DNA of 16,613 nt from Oscillospiraceae bacterium (GTDB taxonomy: Bacteria > Bacillota > Clostridia > Oscillospirales > Ruminococcaceae): the NCBI GenBank assembly GCA_017394475.1, contig JAFPYQ010000416.1, positions 1-16,613 on the forward strand. Direction: 5' to 3'. The position numbers and the translations under genes are program-made. Positions 7,461-14,103 of this stretch are shown piece after piece. Position 1 is the stretch's first letter. Each line of letters starts with the position of its first letter. The notes beneath the pieces were generated by a model. The model searched no databases and was not told the origin of the DNA. It saw only the letters and a list, made by a program, of their open reading frames with translations.

Positions 7461-8132
7461 ATGAGAGTTCTTATAGTTGAGGATGAGGAAAGGCTTGCTG
7501 ATGCCCTCGTCCAGATATTTGCCAGGAACAAGATGACGGCAGATGCCTCATATAACGGCATAGACGGCCTTGACAATGCCCTTTCGGGGATATATGACGT
7601 GATAGTGCTCGATATCATGCTCCCCGGGATGGATGGCATAGAGGTGGTCAGGAATATAAGAAAAGAGGGGATCAAGACCCCTGTGCTGCTGCTGACCGCA
7701 AAGGATGAGATATCCGACAAGGTAAAAGGGCTCGACAGCGGTGCGGATGATTACCTTACAAAGCCCTTTTCCACAGATGAGCTGCTGGCAAGGGTGCGCG
7801 CACTGGGCAGGCGGAGCACGGCAGACCTTGTGTGTGAGGATACTCTTTCCTTCGGTGACATATCCCTCGATATATCCACATATACCCTTTCCTGCGGGAC
7901 AAATTCGGTCAAGCTGGGGCTCAAGGAGTTTTCCGTCATGGAGCTTTTCATGAAGAATCCCGGCAGAGTGCTGAGCAAAGAGACTATACTGCTGAAGATA
8001 TGGGGATATGACTCGGATGCGGAGTACAACAATGTGGAGGTCTATATATCGTTCCTGCGTAAAAAGCTGGCATATATAAGATCGGGAGCATCCATAAAAA
8101 CACAGCGCGGTATAGGCTACAGTCTGGAGTGA
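7461..8132 (+). CDS. OmpR/PhoB-family response regulator
   Basis: DNA-binding partner of the histidine kinase that follows. From the ATG at 7461 it has 223 residues. The receiver domain (about 1-115) shows the acidic pocket E7-D8-E9, the phosphoacceptor D51 in VIVLDIMLPGMDG, T79 in LLLTAKD, and K101 in LTKPF. The winged-helix trans_reg_C domain (about 128-223) has LKEFSVMELFMKNPGRVLSKETIL, followed by the recognition-helix region NNVEVYISFLRKKL and the terminal hairpin IKTQRGIGYSLE. A GGAG at 7448-7451 is nine bases before 7461 but touches the in-frame ATG at 7452, so 7461 is the better start. The gene ends five bases before the kinase start, so both are in one operon. Only a weak -10-like TATGAT at 7410-7415 is seen upstream, consistent with a regulated promoter. 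Confidence 0.95.
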   Translation: MRVLIVEDEERLADALVQIFARNKMTADASYNGIDGLDNALSGIYDVIVLDIMLPGMDGIEVVRNIRKEGIKTPVLLLTAKDEISDKVKGLDSGADDYLTKPFSTDELLARVRALGRRSTADLVCEDTLSFGDISLDISTYTLSCGTNSVKLGLKEFSVMELFMKNPGRVLSKETILLKIWGYDSDAEYNNVEVYISFLRKKLAYIRSGASIKTQRGIGYSLE

Positions 8133-8137
8133 CGGGA

Positions 8138-9442
8138 ATGATAAAAAAGCTGAGGATACGGATAACCGCGGTGATCATGACAGGACTTACCATCCTTGTG
8201 GCAGCGGTCATCACGGGGATATATATATTTATGCTCCATTCCGAAACAGAGGAAACGGACAGGGCGGCAGATCTTGCGGTAAATGCAGTGCGGATGCACA
8301 GTGAAAAGGAGCCCCGCCCGCAGGCGCCCGACAGCCCCTCACCGACAGAGCCTGCAAGTCCCTCGGATCCGTCAAGGCGCAGCGATCCTCGCGCGGAGAG
8401 GGGCAGGTCATCCTCATCGAGGAACTGGATAATCGTGGTCATATCATCAAAGGGGACGGCGGATGAAGCGATTTTCAGCAGTCCCTACAACAGACCCGAA
8501 AATGAGGACGAAATACTGTCCTCTGCGGAAAATATCGCATTGCAGAACAGCGACAGCGGGTATATCACCCTTTCTGATGTATCTTACAGGTACTTTATCA
8601 GAAGATCGGCAGAAAAGACAAGGGTCGTCTTTATCGACCGCACGAACCAGACAGCCACCATGAGAAGGCTGCTGATAGTGCTGGTCATCGTCGGGATATG
8701 TGCCCTGTTCGTGCTGTTCCCCATAAGCATAATAGTATCGGGATGGATAGTAAGGCCCATCTCAAAGGCGTGGAACAATCAGAAGGAATTCTTCGCGAAT
8801 GCCTCCCATGAGCTGAAAACACCGCTGACTGTCATATCCGCCAATCTTGATGTGATTCTTTCGGAGCCGGAAAAATCAGTCGCCCAACAGGAAAAATGGT
8901 TTGAATACATCAAGGCTGAGGCAGCCAAGATGGCAAAGCTCATAAACCAGATGCTCTATCTTTCCAGAGAGGACAGGGAAGAGTCAAAGATGCTGATGAC
9001 AGAGCTTGATATGTCCGAACTGACAGAGGGAGCCTGCCTGGCACAGGAGGCTGTTGCCTTTGAAAAGGGGCATGCTCTTGTGACGGAAATAGAGCCCGGC
9101 ATCCGCTGCAAAGGGGACAGGGAGCGGCTGACACAGCTTGTGAACATACTGATAGACAATGCCATATCCCATTCCACGGGAAAGGACGATATTACCGTAA
9201 GGCTCTGCCATAAGAAGAAGACGAATATACTCACCGTGTCAAACAGGGGCGAATACATCCCCCCGGAGGAGCTTTCCAAGCTGTTTGACAGATTCTACAG
9301 GACGGACAGGTCGCGTACCTCTGCCACAGGCGGTTTCGGGCTGGGGCTCTCCATCGCCGAAACTATCGCCAAGAACCACAAAGGGACGCTTACAGCCTCA
9401 TCCGATACCGACGGGCTGACGACCTTCACCTTTGCATGGTAA
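8138..9442 (+). CDS. Sensor histidine kinase, two-transmembrane, paired with the upstream regulator
   Basis: 434 residues from the ATG at 8138, which has GGAG at 8126-8129 eight bases away; a GTG at 8129 is in frame but overlaps the SD. TM1 lies at about 8-31. It is followed by an extracytoplasmic region of about 150 residues, whose first third is a disordered segment of Pro, Ser, Arg, Glu and Asp (about 52-95). TM2 (about 180-205) is followed by a short linker without an obvious full HAMP domain. The catalytic core is complete: H-box ASHELKTPLT with H224, N-box DNAISHST, G1 VSNRGEYIP (Asn replaces the usual Asp, as in many Firmicute kinases), F-box LFDRFYRTDRSR and G2 GGFGLGLSI. The signal is unknown; the divergent secreted protein gene is the most likely target or ligand partner. 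Confidence 0.94.
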   Translation: MIKKLRIRITAVIMTGLTILVAAVITGIYIFMLHSETEETDRAADLAVNAVRMHSEKEPRPQAPDSPSPTEPASPSDPSRRSDPRAERGRSSSSRNWIIVVISSKGTADEAIFSSPYNRPENEDEILSSAENIALQNSDSGYITLSDVSYRYFIRRSAEKTRVVFIDRTNQTATMRRLLIVLVIVGICALFVLFPISIIVSGWIVRPISKAWNNQKEFFANASHELKTPLTVISANLDVILSEPEKSVAQQEKWFEYIKAEAAKMAKLINQMLYLSREDREESKMLMTELDMSELTEGACLAQEAVAFEKGHALVTEIEPGIRCKGDRERLTQLVNILIDNAISHSTGKDDITVRLCHKKKTNILTVSNRGEYIPPEELSKLFDRFYRTDRSRTSATGGFGLGLSIAETIAKNHKGTLTASSDTDGLTTFTFAW

Positions 9443-9472
9443 AGACGCCGGCTGACATGAAATGGAGATATC

Positions 9473-9718
9473 ATGGAAAAACGTATCGAAATAATCAAAG
9501 GGATCGTGGATGACTGGATGAGTTCGGAATTCGGTGCTCCCGTAACGGATGCCATGATAGATGAGTTCGAGAGGAAAATGGATATCGTCATCCCCGCATC
9601 ATACAGGGATTTTCTCAACCAAGAAACAGTCCGCAAAAAAACGTTCGGGGAAATGACGACATTATGGCCGGCACAAAAAGAAAAAGGTACAGCACAGCAA
9701 GGACGAGGGCTTCTTTGA
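9473..9718 (+). CDS. Truncated SMI1/KNR4 (SUKH) family protein
   Basis: 81 residues. Residues about 22-50 (TDAMIDEFERKMDIVIPASYRDFLNQ) match the start of SUKH domains, where an 'I-x-x-x-E-x-x-x-x-x-x-x-P-x-x-Y-x-x-F-L' helix pair is typical. SUKH proteins are commonly immunity proteins against polymorphic or contact-dependent toxins. The usual domain is about 130-150 residues and continues with an Asn-Gly-Gly segment; here that is missing. The last 30 residues (ETVRKKTFGEM onward) are unlike the family and overlap the beginning of the next gene in another frame. The start is well supported by GGAG at 9464-9467. The gene therefore looks like an N-terminal remnant left by a deletion. It might be expressed as a short peptide but is probably non-functional. 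Confidence 0.55.
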   Translation: MEKRIEIIKGIVDDWMSSEFGAPVTDAMIDEFERKMDIVIPASYRDFLNQETVRKKTFGEMTTLWPAQKEKGTAQQGRGLL

Positions 9719-9776
9719 GTACTATGCAAAGGACAATGAGGCGTTCATCGGAGCGATAGCGCTCTCGGTCATTATC

Positions 9777-10259
9777 ATGGCTGCCGCAGGCTTCTTCATA
9801 TACTTGTTCGAGGGAGGGCACGCACTGTACAACGATGCCCCCTACAAGGCACAGGCGGATGCTGTGCTTGTCAGTGTTGACAAGTACGAGAAGGAGCAGG
9901 AGGTCCTCGACAACTACTACAAGGAGCTTCCTCCCGCGGAGAGAGAAAAGCATACCAAAGTGGAGAAATACACGCTCTATGTCCTTGACTGGGAATATGA
10001 GCTCAACGGGAAGACATATCACATAGAGGAGTCGGACAGGTATCTGAGCGGGTATGCGGTGGGCGACAAAAAGACTTTCAAGGTATACAGCTATGACGGC
10101 ATCGAGTACAGGAAGGCCGCAGAGAACGGGCTCACCGATGTGATGCTGGGGTTGTGCCGCATCACATTTGCATTGCTTGCTGTGTTCATCGTCGGGATAG
10201 TTATTGCCAGGATAAAATATATGAAAAGCCGCGGAAGAAGATCCTCAGGCGGAGAATAA
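9777..10259 (+). CDS. DUF3592-like two-transmembrane protein, 5' end probably frameshifted
   Basis: The intact stretch from the ATG at 9777 has 160 residues. Two membrane helices (LSVIIMAAAGFFIYLF, cut in the middle by this ATG, and about 128-147, ITFALLAVFIVGIVIARI) flank an extracytoplasmic domain with DWEYELNGKTYHIEES and GDKKTFKVYSYDG. That layout matches DUF3592-type proteins, function unknown. The frame is open upstream to 9657 and reads HSKDEGFFEYYAKDNEAFIG before the first helix, but no ATG, GTG or TTG occurs there. An ATG at 9664 lies in another frame and reads MAGTKRK; one extra A in the A-run at 9681-9685 would join it to this frame. So the natural start is probably 9664 with a single-base deletion or an assembly error. 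Confidence that this is a real gene is good; its start is uncertain. Confidence 0.7.
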   Translation: MAAAGFFIYLFEGGHALYNDAPYKAQADAVLVSVDKYEKEQEVLDNYYKELPPAEREKHTKVEKYTLYVLDWEYELNGKTYHIEESDRYLSGYAVGDKKTFKVYSYDGIEYRKAAENGLTDVMLGLCRITFALLAVFIVGIVIARIKYMKSRGRRSSGGE

Positions 10260-10267
10260 AAAGCATA

Positions 10268-10300
10268 GGACCCGGTCATTGTATGGTGACCGGGCCTTTT
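10268..10300 (+). terminator. Rho-independent terminator after the DUF3592-like gene
   Basis: CCCGGTCA (10271-10278) pairs with TGACCGGG (10287-10294) around an eight-base loop, followed by CCTTTTG. It begins eleven bases after the stop codon. Confidence 0.88.
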
Positions 10301-10385
10301 GTGCAGATCAATGTTACGGGAACAGTACGTCGTTTTCTTATAGGGAGAGAATGTGAGCGTTTCCGGAAGGTGTCAAAATAAGCAC

Positions 10386-10414
10386 TTGATTTTTCTACCA
10401 AAATGGTGTATAAT
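10386..10414 (+). promoter_or_regulatory. Sigma-A promoter for malic enzyme
   Basis: TTGATT (10386-10391) and TATAAT (10409-10414) are separated by 17 bases. The predicted start near 10421 gives a leader of about 55 bases before the ATG at 10477. Confidence 0.8.
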
Positions 10415-10476
10415 TTAAAAGCTGAGCGTACAGATCATATACGTTTTAAGCTTTACAGAATATGAAAGGAAATAAA

Positions 10477-11661
10477 ATGGATTACTCAGAAGTATCGCTA
10501 AAAAAGCATTATCAGTGGAAGGGCAAGATAGAGGTCATCTGCCGCACACCACTTAAAACAAAGGAAGATCTTTCTCTGGCATATACCCCCGGTGTAGCGC
10601 GTCCCTGCCTTGAGATACAGAAGGATTATGACAAATCCTTTGAACTGACACGCCGCAGCAATCTGGTAGCTGTTATCACCGATGGCACTGCCGTGCTCGG
10701 ACTCGGTGACATAGGCCCGGAAGCAGGTATGCCCGTTATGGAAGGCAAATGTGCCCTTTTCAAGGCATTTGGTGATGTGGATGCCATCCCCATCTGCATC
10801 CGCTCCAAGGATGTTGACGAGATAGTGCGCACTGTGAGCCTTATCAGCGGCTCATTCGGTGGTATAAACTTAGAGGACATATCCGCTCCCCGCTGCTTTG
10901 AGATAGAGCGCCGCCTCAAGGAAGTGTGCGATATCCCTGTTTTCCACGATGACCAGCATGGTACAGCAGTAGTGACCCTGGCTGCAATGATGAATGCTCT
11001 GAAGATCGTCGGAAAGAAGATAGAGGAAGTCAAGGTGGTCACCAGCGGTGCAGGTGCCGCAGGTATCGCTATCATCAAACTCCTTATATCTATGGGACTT
11101 GAAAATGTAATCATGTGCGACCGCAGCGGTACGATATATGAGGGACGAGATGGCCTGAATCCTCAGAAGCAGGAAATTGCACGGCTCACCAACAGAGAGA
11201 AGCTCAAAGGCAGCCTTGCAGATGCGGTAAAGGGTGCGGATGTATTTATCGGCATTTCCGCTCCCGGTACTCTTACAAAGGATATGGTCCGTTCCATGAA
11301 CAAGGATCCCATCATCTTCCCTATGGCGAACCCCGATCCCGAGATAACTCCCGAGGATGCAAAGGAAGCAGGTGCTGCGATCATAGGTACAGGCAGATCG
11401 GATTATCCCAATCAGATAAACAATGTCCTCGCATTTCCGGGCATATTCAGGGGTGCGCTTGATGTAAGAGCGCGTGAGATCAACGACCAGATGAAGATAG
11501 CCGCTGCGAAGGCGATCGCATGGTCGGTGCTCGACTATGAACTTTCACCCGAATATATCATCCCGTCTGCTCTTGATAAGAATATTGCAGAAGTAGTCGC
11601 AGAAGCCGTTGCGGAAGCAGCAGTCAAGACGGGCGTGAACAGGATCCCGAAAACCTATTGA
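10477..11661 (+). CDS. NAD-dependent malic enzyme (oxaloacetate-decarboxylating)
   Basis: Cytoplasmic enzyme that oxidises and decarboxylates L-malate to pyruvate and CO2. From the ATG at 10477 (AAAGGA 10465-10470, six bases upstream) it has 394 residues, the size of the short bacterial form without a phosphotransacetylase domain. The in-frame ATG at 10462 overlaps that SD, so it is unlikely. Visible motifs: the catalytic tyrosine in LAYTPGVARP (Y36), VITDGTAVLGLGDIGPEAG and the catalytic lysine K91 in MEGKCALFK, metal ligands E133-D134 and D158-D159 in FHDDQHGTAVV, the Rossmann loop GAGAAG at 191-196, and NPDPEITPEDA near the nucleotide pocket. It is monocistronic, with its own promoter and terminator. 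NAD over NADP preference is a family expectation, not visible here. Confidence 0.94.
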   Translation: MDYSEVSLKKHYQWKGKIEVICRTPLKTKEDLSLAYTPGVARPCLEIQKDYDKSFELTRRSNLVAVITDGTAVLGLGDIGPEAGMPVMEGKCALFKAFGDVDAIPICIRSKDVDEIVRTVSLISGSFGGINLEDISAPRCFEIERRLKEVCDIPVFHDDQHGTAVVTLAAMMNALKIVGKKIEEVKVVTSGAGAAGIAIIKLLISMGLENVIMCDRSGTIYEGRDGLNPQKQEIARLTNREKLKGSLADAVKGADVFIGISAPGTLTKDMVRSMNKDPIIFPMANPDPEITPEDAKEAGAAIIGTGRSDYPNQINNVLAFPGIFRGALDVRAREINDQMKIAAAKAIAWSVLDYELSPEYIIPSALDKNIAEVVAEAVAEAAVKTGVNRIPKTY

Positions 11662-11753
11662 TGATCGGGTATCATGAAGATATACTTGTTCAGTATCCCT
11701 GTTCTTTCAAGGGGAACGCCTGAGTTCTGATAGCTGCTGTCTGCGGCAGAATA

Positions 11754-11787
11754 ACATCCCCGAAGTGTTGGCTTCGGGGATGTCTTT
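11754..11787 (+). terminator. Rho-independent terminator of the malic enzyme gene
   Basis: A perfect 12-bp stem (ACATCCCCGAAG 11754-11765 with CTTCGGGGATGT 11772-11783), loop TGTTGG, then CTTT. It lies 92 bases past the stop codon. Confidence 0.85.
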
Positions 11788-12060
11788 ATACATCTGTGTA
11801 GTCGGTACCACTTGTGAAGGTCATTGTTTTAAGTGCGAGAGCGGTGCTGATATCACACTCAGCTGATTTCCTTGCCGCATTTGGTGTATATATAGACCCT
11901 TTCAGAATGATCAGGATCATATTTTGTATGGTCGTATACATAATTATGATGTCCGCCATCGATACAGGCATCGTGAAATTCTTCATATCTTACTTCTGCA
12001 AGGGCACACCAATCATTTGACCAGCACCAGGGAGAAGCGGAAAGCAAGGCTCTGCATACC
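11786..12060 (-). other. Intergenic stretch, possibly a degraded minus-strand gene remnant
   Basis: No convincing intact gene is seen between the malic enzyme terminator and the terminator at 12061-12099. One minus-strand frame (to 11859) carries GGHHNYVYDHTKYDPDHSERV followed by IYTKCGKEIS, which looks protein-like, with His and Cys residues placed as in a small metal-binding end, and then stops. A second minus frame continues as CDISTALALKTM to a stop at 11786. There is no ribosome binding site for either. A frameshifted remnant is possible but not shown. Confidence 0.25.
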
Positions 12061-12061
12061 C

Positions 12062-12099
12062 GAGAAAATCGCCCGAAGCGCATTTTGAGGCTTCGGGCG
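12062..12099 (-). terminator. Rho-independent terminator of the XRE-GyrI regulator gene
   Basis: On the minus strand CGCCCGAAGC and GCTTCGGGCG (plus 12090-12099 and 12070-12079) form a 10-bp stem with a ten-base loop, followed by ATTTTCTC. It starts 13 bases past the stop codon. Confidence 0.85.
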
Positions 12100-12112
12100 G
12101 TGCTGTTGTCTG

Positions 12113-12823
12113 TTAAGGTTCATATCCTGCGTGAACGTAGATATCCATATATACGACCCCGTTCTTTTCGTATTCGTACTCAAAGCAACCTATTATGTCA
12201 TCGGGGGCCTTTTCGCCGTTCCTGTGCGTTTTCAGGAATTCCATTATGTGCTTGTACCCGGCTGGGATCCTCTCAAATGGCTGGACAAAAGGTTCTTTCA
12301 CGGTTATGACGGCGTAGTCTGCTGCAGGATTGCTGCAATACTCCACATTTCCGTAGTCGGTGCGGAAGTCCTCGGGGAGGATGTATGCAGCCGCATAGCC
12401 GTGAAGTCCGAATCGTATCTGCTGTTCCTGCGATACATATGGAAAATCCCAGCCTATCAGCCTGGCATCGGGATGTGCTGCCAGCAGGCCGCTCATTCTG
12501 CCCCAGTTTTTCATGTGCTCCTGTACATCCGCTTCGGGTTCGGGCGATATCATGATATATTTTGCCATCCTGAATGCGGGCACTTTTTTTATCACTACCT
12601 CGGAATATATCTCGCCCTTAGCGGACATATCCTCCCGCACAAGCTCATCGAGCTTGCAGGAAAACACCTGACAGATCTCTGTCAGCGTATTCAGCTCCGG
12701 CGTTGCTTCTTCGGATTCCCACCGTGAAACGGTCTGCCTGGTTACGTTCATCATTTCGGCGAACTGTTCCTGTGTGAGCTTTTTCTGCCTGCGCAGAAAA
12801 CTGATATTACTGCCTAAAAACAT
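12113..12823 (-). CDS. XRE-family regulator with GyrI-like effector-binding domain
   Basis: 236 residues from the ATG at 12821-12823, supported by AGGAG eight bases upstream; an in-frame ATG 30 bases earlier has no good SD. Residues about 5-60 form an HTH_3 domain (ISFLRRQKKLTQEQFAEMM, then VTRQTVSRWESEEATPEL, then LTEICQVFSCKLDEL). Residues about 73-236 resemble the GyrI-like or BmrR-type effector-binding domain: EVVIKKVPAFRMAKY at the start, a middle with YAAAYILPEDF and YAVITVKEPF, GYKHIMEFLK, and the terminal strand FEYEYEKNGVVYMDIYVHA. This domain binds small, often cationic or hydrophobic, molecules in other regulators. The protein is probably a one-component sensor-repressor. A perfect inverted repeat over its own promoter suggests autoregulation. 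No transporter gene is adjacent, so the regulated target is not obvious. Confidence 0.9.
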   Translation of the reverse strand: MFLGSNISFLRRQKKLTQEQFAEMMNVTRQTVSRWESEEATPELNTLTEICQVFSCKLDELVREDMSAKGEIYSEVVIKKVPAFRMAKYIMISPEPEADVQEHMKNWGRMSGLLAAHPDARLIGWDFPYVSQEQQIRFGLHGYAAAYILPEDFRTDYGNVEYCSNPAADYAVITVKEPFVQPFERIPAGYKHIMEFLKTHRNGEKAPDDIIGCFEYEYEKNGVVYMDIYVHAGYEP

Positions 12824-12873
12824 ACTCTCAGCTCCTGTTGTTGATCTGATCATAAGCGCCCTGACCTGATATG

Positions 12874-12918
12874 ATTATAGCACATAACGGCGGACATTAC
12901 AACCACCTGTTATGTGCT
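12874..12918 (-). promoter_or_regulatory. Promoter of the XRE-GyrI gene with an overlapping inverted-repeat operator
   Basis: On the minus strand TTGTAA (plus 12897-12902) and TATAAT (plus 12874-12879) are 17 bases apart, and TGC before TATAAT makes an extended -10. A perfect 10-bp inverted repeat, AGCACATAAC (12879-12888) and GTTATGTGCT (12909-12918), brackets the -35 with half-site centres 30 bp apart, three helical turns. The promoter is directly supported; the operator role is inferred. Confidence 0.7.
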
Positions 12919-13018
12919 TTTCAGGCTTTTTGTGCAACACGGTGCGTTACATCACAGTACTTTATCCGTGCTATATCGAAGCGTATAGTGCGACATCATC
13001 TAAAAGATCACACAACTG

Positions 13019-13057
13019 AAAACGCCCCTTTGCCGATACAGAGCAATAAGGGGCGTT
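13019..13057 (-). terminator. Rho-independent terminator of the three-gene minus-strand cassette
   Basis: On the minus strand AACGCCCCTT and AAGGGGCGTT (plus 13048-13057 and 13021-13030) form a 10-bp stem with a 17-base loop followed by TTTTC. Flanking ACACAAC and GTTGTGT are also complementary. It lies 29 bases beyond the stop of the last cassette gene. Confidence 0.85.
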
Positions 13058-13086
13058 GTGTCCGGGTGGACAGATACACAAGAGCA

Positions 13087-14091
13087 TTACTTCAAAGCCA
13101 GTAATTTCTCCTGTGTGGCAGAAAGTACCGCTGCAGAACCATCGGTCAGCAGACCATCCTCGGTCAGCAACGGAGTATCGAGCACGGATTTTATCGTAAC
13201 GGCGATACTTGCGCAGGATGCTATGGCCTTTTTTGCATCGGTGGGGTATGTGCTGTAATCATCGCCCAGTGTCCCGATGGTCTCCTCCATCTTCCAGATG
13301 AGCGGAAGGAAATATGAATCGAGCCTTGCCAGCAGGTCATAGAACATATATGTCCTGCGGCGTATGGCTTCGCATTGCAGGGATGCTGCAGAAAGCTCCT
13401 CGGATATCCGTATTGCCTCAAATTTGTTGGTGTATGCCTGGTCAAGGTTTTTCTCAGCTGCTTTGCCTGCTGCGAGCCCCACGACCATCAGGGCAGGCCC
13501 CGCCACAAGACCGCCCAGTACCACCGAGCCCAGCGCCATTCCGCCGCCGCCTGCTGCGATCGCACCGCCGCCAAAGAATGCAAGTGTGGCGTTCGTTGCA
13601 GCCGCGCCGCTGAGGGAGGCTATCGCTGTCCCTGTGGAGGCTGCTGCGATGGTCTGGACTGCGCCGTATGCTCCCAGTGCGGTCAGTGCCCCGCCGGCAC
13701 TTCCCGCGGCGATACCGCCTGTGACAGCTCCCGCAAAGCTTACCAGCTCCCGCATTTCGTCAAATTCTTTTTTGTCTATATGAAAATGTTTCAGATCGTC
13801 TATCTCCACATTGTCCCTGAAATCAACGTTCTTGATGCGGGAAAAGGAGTCAAGGAAGGCCTGCATATCGGAATTCAGGACGCTCAGCTTGATCTGGCCG
13901 AGGCTTTCAAGAGCCTTTCCGCAGGCTGTCCTCTGCAGGTCGATGGTCTCGGCAGCATTCTGCACCAATGAATTGGCATCATTGTTTATCTGTCGGGCGT
14001 TTGCATTGTCAATACCCGCTTTCACACCTGTTCCGATGCCTACCGCTCCTGTTGCAGCAGCGATCCCTATAAAAAGAATGGGCAAAGGCAT
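13087..14091 (-). CDS. Glycine-zipper membrane protein, third gene of the TerB cassette
   Basis: 334 residues, function not established. The N-terminus is a hydrophobic, glycine-spaced segment (PILFIGIAAATGAVGIGTG, 4-22), followed by a mixed, probably helical and cytoplasmic region. Residues 117-212 are an almost uninterrupted Ala/Gly/hydrophobic stretch with zipper spacing (for example GGIAAGSAGGAL, FFGGGAIAAGGGGMALG, GGLVAGPALMVVG), able to form several packed membrane helices. The C-terminal third (KNLDQAYTNK, then EELSAASLQCEAIRRRTYMFYDLL, then PLLTEDGLLTDGS) is soluble and probably helical. I recognise it as a conserved family found in many Firmicutes, usually annotated hypothetical or wrongly as chemotaxis protein; that is from memory. 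The start has GGAGG six bases upstream, which overlaps the stop of the TerB-like gene, so the two are translationally coupled. The long zipper core suggests membrane insertion or pore formation (inference). Confidence 0.75.
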   Translation of the reverse strand: MPLPILFIGIAAATGAVGIGTGVKAGIDNANARQINNDANSLVQNAAETIDLQRTACGKALESLGQIKLSVLNSDMQAFLDSFSRIKNVDFRDNVEIDDLKHFHIDKKEFDEMRELVSFAGAVTGGIAAGSAGGALTALGAYGAVQTIAAASTGTAIASLSGAAATNATLAFFGGGAIAAGGGGMALGSVVLGGLVAGPALMVVGLAAGKAAEKNLDQAYTNKFEAIRISEELSAASLQCEAIRRRTYMFYDLLARLDSYFLPLIWKMEETIGTLGDDYSTYPTDAKKAIASCASIAVTIKSVLDTPLLTEDGLLTDGSAAVLSATQEKLLALK

Positions 14092-14103
14092 AATGCTACC
14101 TCC

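Noticed and set aside
9676..9690. Programmed -1 frameshift at the A-run
   Set aside because: The sequence A-AAA-AGG does not make a good X-XXY-YYZ slippery site (A-site re-pairing is poor), and no stimulating SD or hairpin is evident; a simple indel or assembly error is more likely.
11814..12020. Plus-strand open frame of 68 residues with a hydrophobic segment
   Set aside because: No SD and no recognisable family; lies in the region with a possible minus-strand remnant.
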